The position numbers and the translations under genes are program-made. Under the pieces are notes generated by a model. The model was given only the letters and a program-made list of their open reading frames with translations. It was not told the DNA's origin and made no database searches. A stretch of DNA of 14,785 bases from the NCBI GenBank assembly GCA_041946865.1, contig JBHGBF010000132.1, forward strand, positions 1 to 14,785. The letters are read 5' to 3'. This DNA is from RPQK01 sp041946865. Lineage in GTDB: Bacteria > Acidobacteriota > UBA6911 > RPQK01. Below, in pieces: positions 1 to 7,562 of the stretch (its first letter is position 1; each line of letters starts with the position of its first letter).

Positions 1-7
1 CCGGGCT

Positions 8-29
8 GCCGGACTCTGGAGAGTCCGGC
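8..29. repeat. Perfect hairpin, 9-bp stem, downstream of the protease gene
   Basis: GCCGGACTC (8-16) pairs perfectly with GAGTCCGGC (21-29) around the 4-nt loop TGGA. It lies about 115 bp past the stop codon of the minus-strand protease gene. No T-run follows on either side, so it is not a textbook intrinsic terminator. It could be a REP-like dispersed palindrome or a weak terminator. Only the pairing is seen; its function is not known. Confidence 0.45.
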
Positions 30-48
30 CACGATAAAAGCCTGCCCG

Positions 49-110
49 CACTTTCGAGCGTATTTCGGGAGCAGTCCGGCGGCGCATGGCCGCCGCACGT
101 CGAGAAAGTG
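49..110 (-). terminator. Structured region just past the protease stop codon, possible terminator
   Basis: CGGCGGC (77-83) pairs with GCCGCCG (89-95) around a 5-nt loop. An outer pair, CACTTTC (49-55) with GAAAGTG (104-110), could enclose it. The structure starts about 35 bp after the stop codon of the minus-strand protease gene, which suits transcript termination or 3'-end protection. There is no clear U-tract, so a Rho-independent mechanism is uncertain. Confidence 0.3.
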
Positions 111-144
111 GCCGCCGAGGCCGCGGAGTTGCTTCAGAGATGCG

Positions 145-3100
145 TCAGTGGACCACGACCTGCTGAGGAACGGCGGACATGAATTTGAGCTGTTGCTGAC
201 CGAACAGCTCAAATCCGCAGATCGGGACGTTCGAACGCAGGCGCACAAAACCGCTGTCGTGTTCCCCAAACCCCGGCAGGTACTCGTTCAGCAGCCGCGC
301 CCTCTTTTCCTGAGACCCCAGTTCGAAAAGCGTAATCCCCTGAGACACCCCGGCCCGGTCAAAGACCTCCAGGCTGACTTCAGCGGGGATTGACCAAGGA
401 TTGAGCGCCGTTACTCCCGTGAAAACATCCGTCGTCTGAGCCACATGCCCGAGGACGAACTCCCTTGCTCCTGCAGCTTGGAGGGGGAGAGAGGCCATGA
501 AATTGCCGGCATTATCGCTGAAAGTCAAACAGCCCACGAGGGTCGGCTGTGACGTGTGGATTCTGACCCATCCCACCACGTCTTTCGTGAAGCCGAAAAT
601 CTCCTTGGCAGTCTTGCGGTATTGGACCCCGGGCGCGACACCGGGAACCGAGACCGACTTGACCAGCCCACCGGCCTCGTCGAACGCCTCGAATGTCAAG
701 TCAGCGATCGATGCCCCGACGTTGACCACATCGAGGACCGTTTCGACTGCTGCGGAAGAGGCGAGCTGAGCGCCAAACAGCGTGTCGGCGGGAAGATCCA
801 GATCCAGTCCCAGAAGCCCGGCCAGTGAGCCGCCGTCGGTGAACAGCTCCATGGCGAATACAGGCTTCAGGCTCCCGCTTTCCTGATCACGCGCTTCGAT
901 AGTGACATATCCCGTTTCGGATTTGCCGAAAAGCTGGGAAAAGGTCGGAGCGAGTGAGCCTCGGCGAGGAGCGACAAGCTCCTTCACGGTTGTTCCGGCC
1001 GGTTGGACCCAGGTCACGGCCACCCTGACCGGCTCGGGATTGGGATTCACTATAAACATGAAGGTCTCGCCGCTCCCCCCTGCCCTGATCTCAGGGAAGA
1101 CGAGACGGGAAGCGGCAGCGTGCCCAAGCTGAGTGCCGTCCATCCGGGTCAGACCCGCATTGCCAAGGATCGTAAAGCCCAGGAGATCGGGCCTGTCCGC
1201 CGTGATCTCCACCCAGCCTTGCTGCAGGGGTCCAAACGCCTCGCTGAGGAGCAGGCTGGTCTGAGTCCAGGCCTTGATGTCTCTCTCGTGCGCGCTTCCT
1301 ACCGCCTGTCCGGCATGATCGAAAGCCCGAAGCGCGACATGGGCCTGCTCCGCTGAGCAGTTGACCAGCGCCAGCCCGACAAACTCGTCGGGGCGCGTGG
1401 ACAACACCGGCAAAATCAAGGGGAGAGCGGTCTTTGAGCTGAATTCGAGCGCTCCCAGGTCGGCTCGAGCCGTGCCGTCCGCGTTCCCGTCAACGATCCT
1501 TTGGTGAGAGGACGCGTCGAGCATGCTGAACGAAGCGTCTGGATCGCTCGCGTCAATGGCAGGAGAGGCGGCAGTCAGTGAAAAGTCATTCTCCGCCGCC
1601 GCGCAAAAAAGCGGGTCGGTGTTCACGTTCTGATTGGTTCCGGCGAAGGTTCCGTCGCCGATGATGTTGGTCCTCACGCCGTTTGACGGAGCCCCGGAGA
1701 GATCTCCCGTCGCATTCTCCCAGAGGATCGAGTTAACGAGCCGGAAATATGTCGGGTTCTCGATCCGCACACCTTCTCCCTGGTTCCTGACCACGGTCAG
1801 ATTGCGCGCCGTCAGGCCAACCTGCCGTGCCCATATACCGTCGCCACCCGAAGCGTTCGCCGACCCGGTGATGAGGCTGTCGGCGATCTCGAGTTGCGAG
1901 GACTCGGTGCTGATCCCGGCCCCGTTGCCTTGAAACCAGCTGAAACCGACAAAGGCGTTTCCGTCAGTGAGGTGCAAACCAGCCGAGCTATTGTCGCGCA
2001 GCTGATTCCGGAAGAAACCGACCTGTGCGCCGGATGCCGCCCGGAGGCCGTAACGTGGGTGGTTCACGATCTCGCTGTCTTGGAGGAGAACGGTCGAGTC
2101 CGGGCCTGTCGCTTCCACCCCGTCGCCGTCTGTGCCGCTCGTGTCCTTAATTATGGCGCGCTTCACAAGAGCGACGGTATTGACCAGGCGAAGCCCGGTG
2201 ATCGAGTTCTTGTCAATTGTTGAATCGAAAAGGCTGACGAAGGAGTCAGCGGCGGAAAAACCGGGGTTCAGATTGCCGCTGAAAACGCTCCGCTGAACCA
2301 GCGCTGCCGAGCCGGTCATTAAAAGCCCTTCTTCAGCACTTTTGCTGATGGTGGTTCGGTCGACATTCAGCCGGCTGTAATTCGCGACCAGACCTGCTTT
2401 GGAGGTCTGTGAGATCGAGCTATCGACAAGCGTAAACCGGCTGTTGTCAAACCACATCCCATACCGCGACTCCTGGACCGAGGTGTTGAGGATGCGACCA
2501 GAGGATCCTGCGGACAGAAACCCGGCAGCTCCCTTCTGCAACCGAAGGCCGGCGATCGTGATTTCTTTGACGCCGATCGCGGTCACGCCGATCTCACCGT
2601 CGGCCGCCGTAATCACGGGCGTTTGGCCGGCTCGTCCACGCAAAGTAAGCCCGTGAAGCGGCACTCCGTCCTGGTTGGCATTGAGGCTCAGCTCTTCGGC
2701 GTAACCGGCGCTGTCCTGTACTTCCAGGGTGCTGCCCGGGCGCGCAGCCATCAGAGCCTCCTTGATCGTTGTGTAATCCGCAGTTGCGGACTGAGAGACC
2801 TTAAGCAGCCGAGCAGTGTCCGGGACTGGAAACGCTCCCCAATACCGGGCACTCAGAGGAGACGACAAGGGCGCCGTGAACTGGACATATCCTTCAAACG
2901 TCCCGTAATTCACGGGGGCTACCACTTGTGTGGTCACAACGAACGAGCCCGACTCGCCAGGTGCGAGGGTGACCGCCGGGGGAAAAACCGTGACGAGCGC
3001 CGAAGGATGAGGCTGGGTTTCAACCAGGTCGGCTGAAACAGTCTGAGTCGCGCTGGTGCTAAGATTCCGGACCTCCAGAGTTCTGGTCAGCTCCTGGCCG

Positions 3101-5031
3101 GCGGCCTCTTCGATTGCCCCGAAGCTCGCGCTGACCGGCTTTACCATGATGGTAGCGGCAGCTGCCTGCTCGACATCGATTCGACCGTTCCCGGCATGGA
3201 TCACAGATGCCGGCTTGCCCTCCCAGGTTGGGACATGCGCGGCCGTATTCACAAGGCTTGATTTCAGCGCCTCAGGTGTCCAGCTCGGGTGCAGTTGGAG
3301 AATCAGTGCGGCAGCGCCGGAAAGGACGGGGGTGGAATAGCTGGTGCCGCTCGGACAGGTGCTGTATCCGGACGCGCCTGCAGCAGCCAGAATCCCTTGT
3401 CCCGGAGCAACCAGATCCGGCTTCAGGTCGAGGGAGACATTCGGTCCCCGGGATGTGAAGGAAGCGAGAAGGTCACTCTGAGTGTAGAACTGGTACATTC
3501 TGTTATCCGGATGGATCGTGACTGTCACTGAGTGGGAGGCCAGGAAGTCCTGCAGCATCTCGCCGGGCGCCTTTTCGATCATGACAGCCGGCCGCGACGG
3601 GTCGACCTCGAGCATGATCCAGGGAATGCCCGGTTCATTCTGGTAGACGACCATCCCTAGAGCGCCCGCATTGGCGGCGTTCTTCGCTTTTTCCGAGAAC
3701 CGGCAGCCTCCGCGGCGTATGAGAGCCATCTTGCCGTTCAGGCTTCCGGCCGGCAGGGGCAGGCAACACTGGGCGCTGGCATCGTAGTTGACAATTGAAG
3801 CGACCGGGTAAGGTCCGAAATCGGTCTTGATGCTTTGCCCGTCAGCGAGGACATAGCGCACGAGGCCAAGCGAGGCCGGGAAGCCCGCGTCGTCCGAAGC
3901 GAAGCTCAGCCCGGTGGCGAAGTACCGGTCGTGAAGCGTGGCCCCCACCGTCAACGCCGCGGGGCTGGTCCCCGGGGAATGGATAGTGCCCGGATACGGC
4001 CCGTCGTTCCCGGCCGGCACGCAGACCAGAACGCCTGCCTCGGTGGCGGCTTCAATGGCCTGGTCCAAGGGATCGTCGGCCGGCATGGAGACCGCCGTGT
4101 TTCCGACACTCAGGTTGACGATGTCCATCTCGTCCTCAACTGCATCACTGAGCGCAGCGATAAGCCCGGCGCTCAGGGCACTCTCGTTTACGCCGGGCTT
4201 TCCGAAGACCTTATAGTTGCCCAGGTAGGCTTTCGGGGCCATACCCGATATCGGCACATAAGGAGTCGTGACCCAGACGCCGGCCGCGATGCTTGCGACC
4301 TGCGTCCCGTGGCCCCATTCGTCCTGGGGGCTGTGCAAGTCCTGAGGCGCGTAGCCGTATTCAGGCCTGACGTAATCGCGAGCTACGATGATCTTGCCGC
4401 TGGTAAAGGCGGCGAACTCGAGCGGGCGCGGAAATCCAAGCGGAGGGGCCAGGCTCGTGTCCGTCAGCATGGGATGGGTGTGGGTCAGCCCCGTATCGAT
4501 CACTGCAATCCTGACGCCGGTGCCGGCGGCATTGAGGCCTCCGAGCAAACCCCAGACGCTGGTGGCGCCAACCAGCGAGGGCGTTGTATCCATTTCCACC
4601 CGGTACCTCGAGTTTGGGTAAACGGCTCGTACGGAAGGGTGCCGGCGCAGCTCCCGCAGGCCATCAGCGCCGCAGCGCACCACCAGCATGTTGACCAGAA
4701 AAGTCCGGGTAGAAAGGACTTCAATGCCCGACGGCGCCAGGCGCGAGGCGGAAACGCCGCCGCCGGGTCCCGGGCCGAGCCTGGTTCCCGCCAGGTCGGC
4801 GATCGTCTGCTTCTGCGAGGACTCGAGCCTGCTCCGGTAGGCGGCCGCAAATGGAGCCGAGAGCAACTCGCGCCGAAGGGAAACGGGAGCGTCAGGCGGC
4901 GCCGATTTGAGCACCTTTTGGACAACCGAAGGTTCTTTCAGGAAAACAACGTAAGTGTCGTTCTCAGCAGCGGGGAAAGCGTGGGGTTCAATCAGGAGGA
5001 AACAGGAGGCGACCAGAAGCCAAGTGCGCAT
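145..5031 (-). CDS. Giant secreted subtilisin-like (S8) serine protease with beta-helix and C-terminal repeats
   Basis: A 1628-residue exported protease, several times longer than a plain subtilase. Residues 1-21 look like a signal peptide, and about 25-145 resemble an I9-type propeptide. The S8 domain shows Asp179 (AVIDTG), His241 (GHGT), oxyanion Asn342 (AGNDGP) and Ser564 (SGTSYSTP), so it should be active. A PA-type insert (about 385-510, with RRGGCRF) sits before the Ser. About 632-735 looks like a beta-sandwich. Residues 745-1140 have the short-strand pattern of a right-handed parallel beta-helix, ending in DLGALEF near 1191, as in choice-of-anchor/pectate-lyase-like proteins. Residues 1204-1622 are four tandem repeats. 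No LPxTG or PEP-CTERM anchor is visible. It probably acts outside the cell; the beta-helix and repeats suggest binding to polysaccharide or to the cell surface (inference). ATG 5031 is preceded by GGGAAG and a possible promoter. Confidence 0.95.
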   Translation of the reverse strand: MRTWLLVASCFLLIEPHAFPAAENDTYVVFLKEPSVVQKVLKSAPPDAPVSLRRELLSAPFAAAYRSRLESSQKQTIADLAGTRLGPGPGGGVSASRLAPSGIEVLSTRTFLVNMLVVRCGADGLRELRRHPSVRAVYPNSRYRVEMDTTPSLVGATSVWGLLGGLNAAGTGVRIAVIDTGLTHTHPMLTDTSLAPPLGFPRPLEFAAFTSGKIIVARDYVRPEYGYAPQDLHSPQDEWGHGTQVASIAAGVWVTTPYVPISGMAPKAYLGNYKVFGKPGVNESALSAGLIAALSDAVEDEMDIVNLSVGNTAVSMPADDPLDQAIEAATEAGVLVCVPAGNDGPYPGTIHSPGTSPAALTVGATLHDRYFATGLSFASDDAGFPASLGLVRYVLADGQSIKTDFGPYPVASIVNYDASAQCCLPLPAGSLNGKMALIRRGGCRFSEKAKNAANAGALGMVVYQNEPGIPWIMLEVDPSRPAVMIEKAPGEMLQDFLASHSVTVTIHPDNRMYQFYTQSDLLASFTSRGPNVSLDLKPDLVAPGQGILAAAGASGYSTCPSGTSYSTPVLSGAAALILQLHPSWTPEALKSSLVNTAAHVPTWEGKPASVIHAGNGRIDVEQAAAATIMVKPVSASFGAIEEAAGQELTRTLEVRNLSTSATQTVSADLVETQPHPSALVTVFPPAVTLAPGESGSFVVTTQVVAPVNYGTFEGYVQFTAPLSSPLSARYWGAFPVPDTARLLKVSQSATADYTTIKEALMAARPGSTLEVQDSAGYAEELSLNANQDGVPLHGLTLRGRAGQTPVITAADGEIGVTAIGVKEITIAGLRLQKGAAGFLSAGSSGRILNTSVQESRYGMWFDNSRFTLVDSSISQTSKAGLVANYSRLNVDRTTISKSAEEGLLMTGSAALVQRSVFSGNLNPGFSAADSFVSLFDSTIDKNSITGLRLVNTVALVKRAIIKDTSGTDGDGVEATGPDSTVLLQDSEIVNHPRYGLRAASGAQVGFFRNQLRDNSSAGLHLTDGNAFVGFSWFQGNGAGISTESSQLEIADSLITGSANASGGDGIWARQVGLTARNLTVVRNQGEGVRIENPTYFRLVNSILWENATGDLSGAPSNGVRTNIIGDGTFAGTNQNVNTDPLFCAAAENDFSLTAASPAIDASDPDASFSMLDASSHQRIVDGNADGTARADLGALEFSSKTALPLILPVLSTRPDEFVGLALVNCSAEQAHVALRAFDHAGQAVGSAHERDIKAWTQTSLLLSEAFGPLQQGWVEITADRPDLLGFTILGNAGLTRMDGTQLGHAAASRLVFPEIRAGGSGETFMFIVNPNPEPVRVAVTWVQPAGTTVKELVAPRRGSLAPTFSQLFGKSETGYVTIEARDQESGSLKPVFAMELFTDGGSLAGLLGLDLDLPADTLFGAQLASSAAVETVLDVVNVGASIADLTFEAFDEAGGLVKSVSVPGVAPGVQYRKTAKEIFGFTKDVVGWVRIHTSQPTLVGCLTFSDNAGNFMASLPLQAAGAREFVLGHVAQTTDVFTGVTALNPWSIPAEVSLEVFDRAGVSQGITLFELGSQEKRARLLNEYLPGFGEHDSGFVRLRSNVPICGFELFGQQQLKFMSAVPQQVVVH
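166..1422 (-). repeat. Four tandem ~105-residue repeats at the protease C-terminus
   Basis: Residues about 1204-1312, 1310-1415, 1417-1527 and 1527-1622 of the protease share one pattern. Each has a hydrophobic strand with a V-N or L-N turn (ALVN, FIVN, DVVN, ALN), then a strand ending in an AFD-x-AG type turn, then G-[WYF]-V-x-[IL] at 1272, 1374, 1487 and 1594, then a strand with a Gly-[FC] or Phe-Ala core. The spacing of the G-[WYF]-V motif is 102, 113 and 107 residues. The repeats are diverged and look like beta-sandwich modules. I cannot name the family. Confidence 0.7.
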
Positions 5032-5049
5032 GAGTCTTCCCGGGGCGAG

Positions 5050-5078
5050 AGTATAAATCGCGTCTGCAGGGAAACCAA
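5050..5078 (-). promoter_or_regulatory. Candidate sigma-70-type promoter of the protease gene
   Basis: On the minus strand TTGGTT (5078-5073) is separated by 17 bp from TATACT (5055-5050). The predicted start near 5043 would give a leader of only about 12 nt, which still contains GGGAAG ahead of ATG 5031. The spacing and the -10 match are good, but the -35 is only partial. Confidence 0.4.
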
Positions 5079-5189
5079 AGCGATTTCGCCATCAGGTTTC
5101 TCCGCTTCTCGCCGTTTTCCGCCATTCCGGAGCGCGTCAGACAGCGCTTCAAACCCGAAATGTCTCCCAGAATCAAAGGATTATCGCTT

Positions 5190-5205
5190 CGGCACGATTT
5201 TTGCT
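5190..5205 (+). promoter_or_regulatory. Sigma-54 (-24/-12) promoter of the GGDEF-like gene
   Basis: CGGCACG, four bases (ATTT), then TTGCT matches the sigma-54 consensus TGGCACG-N4-TTGCW at 11 of 12 defined positions. The invariant GG (5191-5192) and GC (5203-5204) have the required 10-bp spacing. Transcription would start near 5216, about 55 nt ahead of ATG 5271. The next gene downstream encodes a sigma-54 activator, which supports function. The upstream ATG at 5160 would lie outside this transcript, so it is not the likely start. Confidence 0.7.
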
Positions 5206-5270
5206 ATGGAATTCGTCCAGAAGGCCCGCAATCGGGGCTTCATGAAAGTCAAACGGAGAGGGAAGGGACC

Positions 5271-5825
5271 ATGAAGGAACTTGCCACCGGGGAAACTGAG
5301 ACCGCAGGATCATTGGATCCGAGAGGTGACTGGACGCTGCGAACCGCGATGACCGCTACCGGTCCGTTGGACAGGGCTTCGTTTCTTCAAGCAGCACAAG
5401 AGGAGTTCCACCGGGCCCGGACCTACCGCCTCGCCTTTGGAGTCGCACTGATGAGGATAGATTCCTTTAACACGCTGCGGGTTGACCTGGGCGAGGAGGC
5501 CTGCCGCGAGATGGTTGAAACGATCGCCTCCATGTGCCTCACGAATCTCAGAAGAAGCGATATCTTCGGGCAGATTGGACCGTCGTACTTTGCAGTTCTC
5601 TGTCCCTGCACTCCGATGGCGAATGTGGCGAGAATGTGCGAGAGACTGCGCCGGACACTCGCCGATTTTCGCCTCGTTTCGAGCGGCGCAGACGTGCGTG
5701 TCACGGCGAGTTTCGGGGTGACCGATCTGGAGCCCGAGGACCGGGACTTCAAGGATATGCTCCGCCGGGCGGCGCAGGCGCTGCGCCAGGCAAATCTGGC
5801 GGGCGGAAACCAGGTGTGCTGGTAG
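5271..5825 (+). CDS. Degenerate GGDEF-domain protein with retained I-site motif
   Basis: A 184-residue soluble protein with one GGDEF-fold domain (about 30-184) and no other recognisable domain. The catalytic GGDEF is replaced by GPSYF (103-107), and the substrate-binding Asn-Asp of the FKxxND segment is also lost (residues 70-71 are Arg-Val). One metal-type Asp is kept (Asp64 in RIDSF). Diguanylate cyclase activity is therefore unlikely. RxxD at 94-97 lies exactly five residues before the motif, as the product-inhibition site does in active cyclases, so c-di-GMP binding remains possible. ATG 5271 is preferred because AGGG lies just upstream and a sigma-54 promoter sits about 55 nt before it. 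The activator gene follows after 183 bp. It may be a c-di-GMP receptor; it could also be an inert remnant. Confidence 0.85.
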   Translation: MKELATGETETAGSLDPRGDWTLRTAMTATGPLDRASFLQAAQEEFHRARTYRLAFGVALMRIDSFNTLRVDLGEEACREMVETIASMCLTNLRRSDIFGQIGPSYFAVLCPCTPMANVARMCERLRRTLADFRLVSSGADVRVTASFGVTDLEPEDRDFKDMLRRAAQALRQANLAGGNQVCW

Positions 5826-5934
5826 ACTCCGGAACCGGGCAACAGAATTAACGAGCATAGCATGGACCACCCTCTCAGGCTTCGATTGCTTCCTCCGATT
5901 CCCGGCACGGGCGTCGAATGCCTTTTCCGTCCGC

Positions 5935-5963
5935 TTGACAATCCTGTGCATAGCGGGGACAAT
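5935..5963 (+). promoter_or_regulatory. Candidate sigma-70-type promoter of the activator gene
   Basis: A perfect TTGACA (5935-5940) is followed after 17 bp by GACAAT (5958-5963), which matches the -10 consensus at 4 of 6 positions. The predicted start near 5970 lies about 39 nt ahead of ATG 6009, which supports that start over the upstream ATG at 5862. Three GACAATC copies overlap or flank it. Confidence 0.45.
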
Positions 5964-6008
5964 CTGGACAATCCATTGAGGGGGTCAGAGTCGGGGGACG
6001 GCAGGTTC

Positions 6009-7340
6009 ATGGCGCTCTGCTTAGTTGTTGAAGATGAGCTGCACAATCGACAGCTGCTGGAAGCGCTCCTTCGGGAGCGGGGATACGAAGTCATCCTCGC
6101 CGAAGACGGACAGACGGGTTTGGCCGCCTGCCGCAACTATCGGCCGGAAGTCGTTGTACTGGACCTCGGTTTGCCCGACATCGACGGGCTCGAACTGCTT
6201 CCCCAACTCCTCAGCGCATCTCCGCTGACTCGAATCGTGGTTCAGACCGGTCGCGAGTCCGTGCGGGCCGCGGTGTCGGCTCTGCGGGCGGGCGCCCGTC
6301 ATTACCTGGTCAAGCCATGGGACCGGGATGAGCTCTTACTGGTCCTTCAAAGGGAAAGCGAAGCGGTTTCGTTCGAACAGTTGCACGACCGCGAAGAGCC
6401 GACTCGGATGATGTGGGGCACGAACCGGCGGATGCTCGAGCTGAGGAACTCGCTGGCAAGGCTGGCCCAATCGCCTCTTACGCCGGTTCTTATCGAGGGG
6501 AAGACCGGAAGCGGCAAGGGAATGGTCGCGCGCCAGCTACATGAAGCCAGCTGCCCATCCGGCCCGTTTGTCACGCTGAACTGCGCTGCCGTGCCCAGCG
6601 AGTTGCTGGAGAGTGAATTGTTCGGCCACGAGAAAGGCGCGTTTACCGGCGCAGAATTCCGGCGCCGCGGCCTCGCGGAGCTGGCGCACGGTGGAACCCT
6701 TTTTCTTGACGAAATCGCGGACATGCCCCTTCCCCTGCAAACCAAACTGCTCAGGTTTCTCGAGGATCGGACCATTCGACGTGTGGGAGGCGAGAACGAA
6801 ATTCGGGTGAAGTGCCGGATCGTCGCTGCAACTCTGCACGATCTGGACACCTGCGTGGCAGACGGTCGCTTTCGGCAGGATCTGTATTACCGGGTGGCGG
6901 TGGTCAGGCTTCGTATCCCGGCGCTCACCGAACGGAAAGAAGATTTGCTGCCCTTGGCTTATCGCCTGCTGGAGCAGATTGCGAAGACCACCGGTCAGGT
7001 TCCAAAGGCGCTGACCCCGGGCGCTGAGCGGGCCCTGCTCAACCACGAGTGGCCGGGGAATGTACGGGAACTGCGGAACCGACTGGAGCGAGCCCTGGTT
7101 CTCGGCCAGCGCCCTCGAATAGATGTCGAAGATCTCGATCTCTATCCTCGTTCGGTCGCCGTCCCGACGGTTCCTCCGAGCAGCTCACCCGAGCAAATGG
7201 ATGATCCGGACATCATCCGCCGAGCGTTGACTGAGACCCGGTGGAATGTGGCGAAAACCGCACGTCGATTAGGGGTCGAGCGGCACTGGCTGCGCTATCG
7301 GATGGAGAAGTACGGGCTGATGAAGCCGCTCAAGGGTTGA
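6009..7340 (+). CDS. NtrC-family sigma-54-dependent response regulator
   Basis: A 443-residue transcription activator in the classic order. The REC domain covers about 1-118, with acidic pair Glu8-Asp9, phosphoacceptor Asp52, Thr80 and Lys102. The AAA+ sigma-54 activation domain covers about 130-365, with Walker A GKTGSGKG (164-171), the sigma-54 contact loop GAFTGA (210-215) and Walker B LFLDEI (231-236). The WPGNVREL segment is at 348-355. A Fis-type helix-turn-helix lies at 398-440. All key residues are present, so it should remodel sigma-54 holoenzyme when phosphorylated. The start at 6009 is chosen because the receiver domain begins right there and a sigma-70-like promoter lies upstream; an in-frame ATG at 5862 would add a 49-residue tail of no recognisable domain. 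Its partner kinase may be the one at 8685, and a likely target is the sigma-54 promoter at 5190 (inference). Confidence 0.95.
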   Translation: MALCLVVEDELHNRQLLEALLRERGYEVILAEDGQTGLAACRNYRPEVVVLDLGLPDIDGLELLPQLLSASPLTRIVVQTGRESVRAAVSALRAGARHYLVKPWDRDELLLVLQRESEAVSFEQLHDREEPTRMMWGTNRRMLELRNSLARLAQSPLTPVLIEGKTGSGKGMVARQLHEASCPSGPFVTLNCAAVPSELLESELFGHEKGAFTGAEFRRRGLAELAHGGTLFLDEIADMPLPLQTKLLRFLEDRTIRRVGGENEIRVKCRIVAATLHDLDTCVADGRFRQDLYYRVAVVRLRIPALTERKEDLLPLAYRLLEQIAKTTGQVPKALTPGAERALLNHEWPGNVRELRNRLERALVLGQRPRIDVEDLDLYPRSVAVPTVPPSSSPEQMDDPDIIRRALTETRWNVAKTARRLGVERHWLRYRMEKYGLMKPLKG

Positions 7341-7368
7341 ACGCCTTTCGAAAGAGCGTTTAAAGGCG
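7340..7368 (+). terminator. Two overlapping hairpins after the activator gene
   Basis: Right after the stop codon, AACGC (7340-7344) can pair with GCGTT (7356-7360), with CTTT/AAAG inside. Alternatively CGCCTTT (7342-7348) can pair with AAAGGCG (7362-7368). The two folds exclude each other. There is no U-tract, so this is at best a weak terminator or 3'-end structure. The rest of the gap to 7563 holds one imperfect hairpin (about 7447-7467) and no recognised riboswitch. Confidence 0.3.
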
Positions 7369-7562
7369 GCGGTTGAGTGGCGCGCTGCCTGCTTTTCAAG
7401 ACCCGCCGGACCTCGGCTTCCGGGAGTTTTCGGTGCGAAAGGCGCCGCTCAATTGCTGTATTGGAGCACCCCACGGCGAGGGGAGCATCAGAAAGGTGAT
7501 TCCGAGGCATTCTCAACGGGGATGCGTGTAAGTCCGGCTTTCCAGGCAGTTGAGATACTTCT

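Noticed and set aside
3835..5274. 479-residue open frame on the plus strand
   Set aside because: It lies antisense to the catalytic part of the protease, has no recognisable domain, and is rich in Arg and Gly as expected for an antisense frame in GC-rich DNA.
5862..6008. 49-residue N-terminal extension of the sigma-54 activator
   Set aside because: The receiver domain starts at Met 6009; the extension overlaps a good sigma-70-like promoter and has no domain character.
5310..6302. Several minus-strand open frames opposite the GGDEF-like gene and the start of the activator
   Set aside because: They are antisense shadows without domains and overlap genes with clear family motifs.
7441..7467. 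Possible sigma-54 promoter (GG...TTGCT) ahead of the HD-GYP gene
   Set aside because: The GG and GC are separated by 12 bp rather than the required 10.
7341..7562. Possible c-di-GMP (GEMM) riboswitch upstream of the HD-GYP gene
   Set aside because: The conserved GEMM core segments are not present; only an imperfect hairpin is visible.
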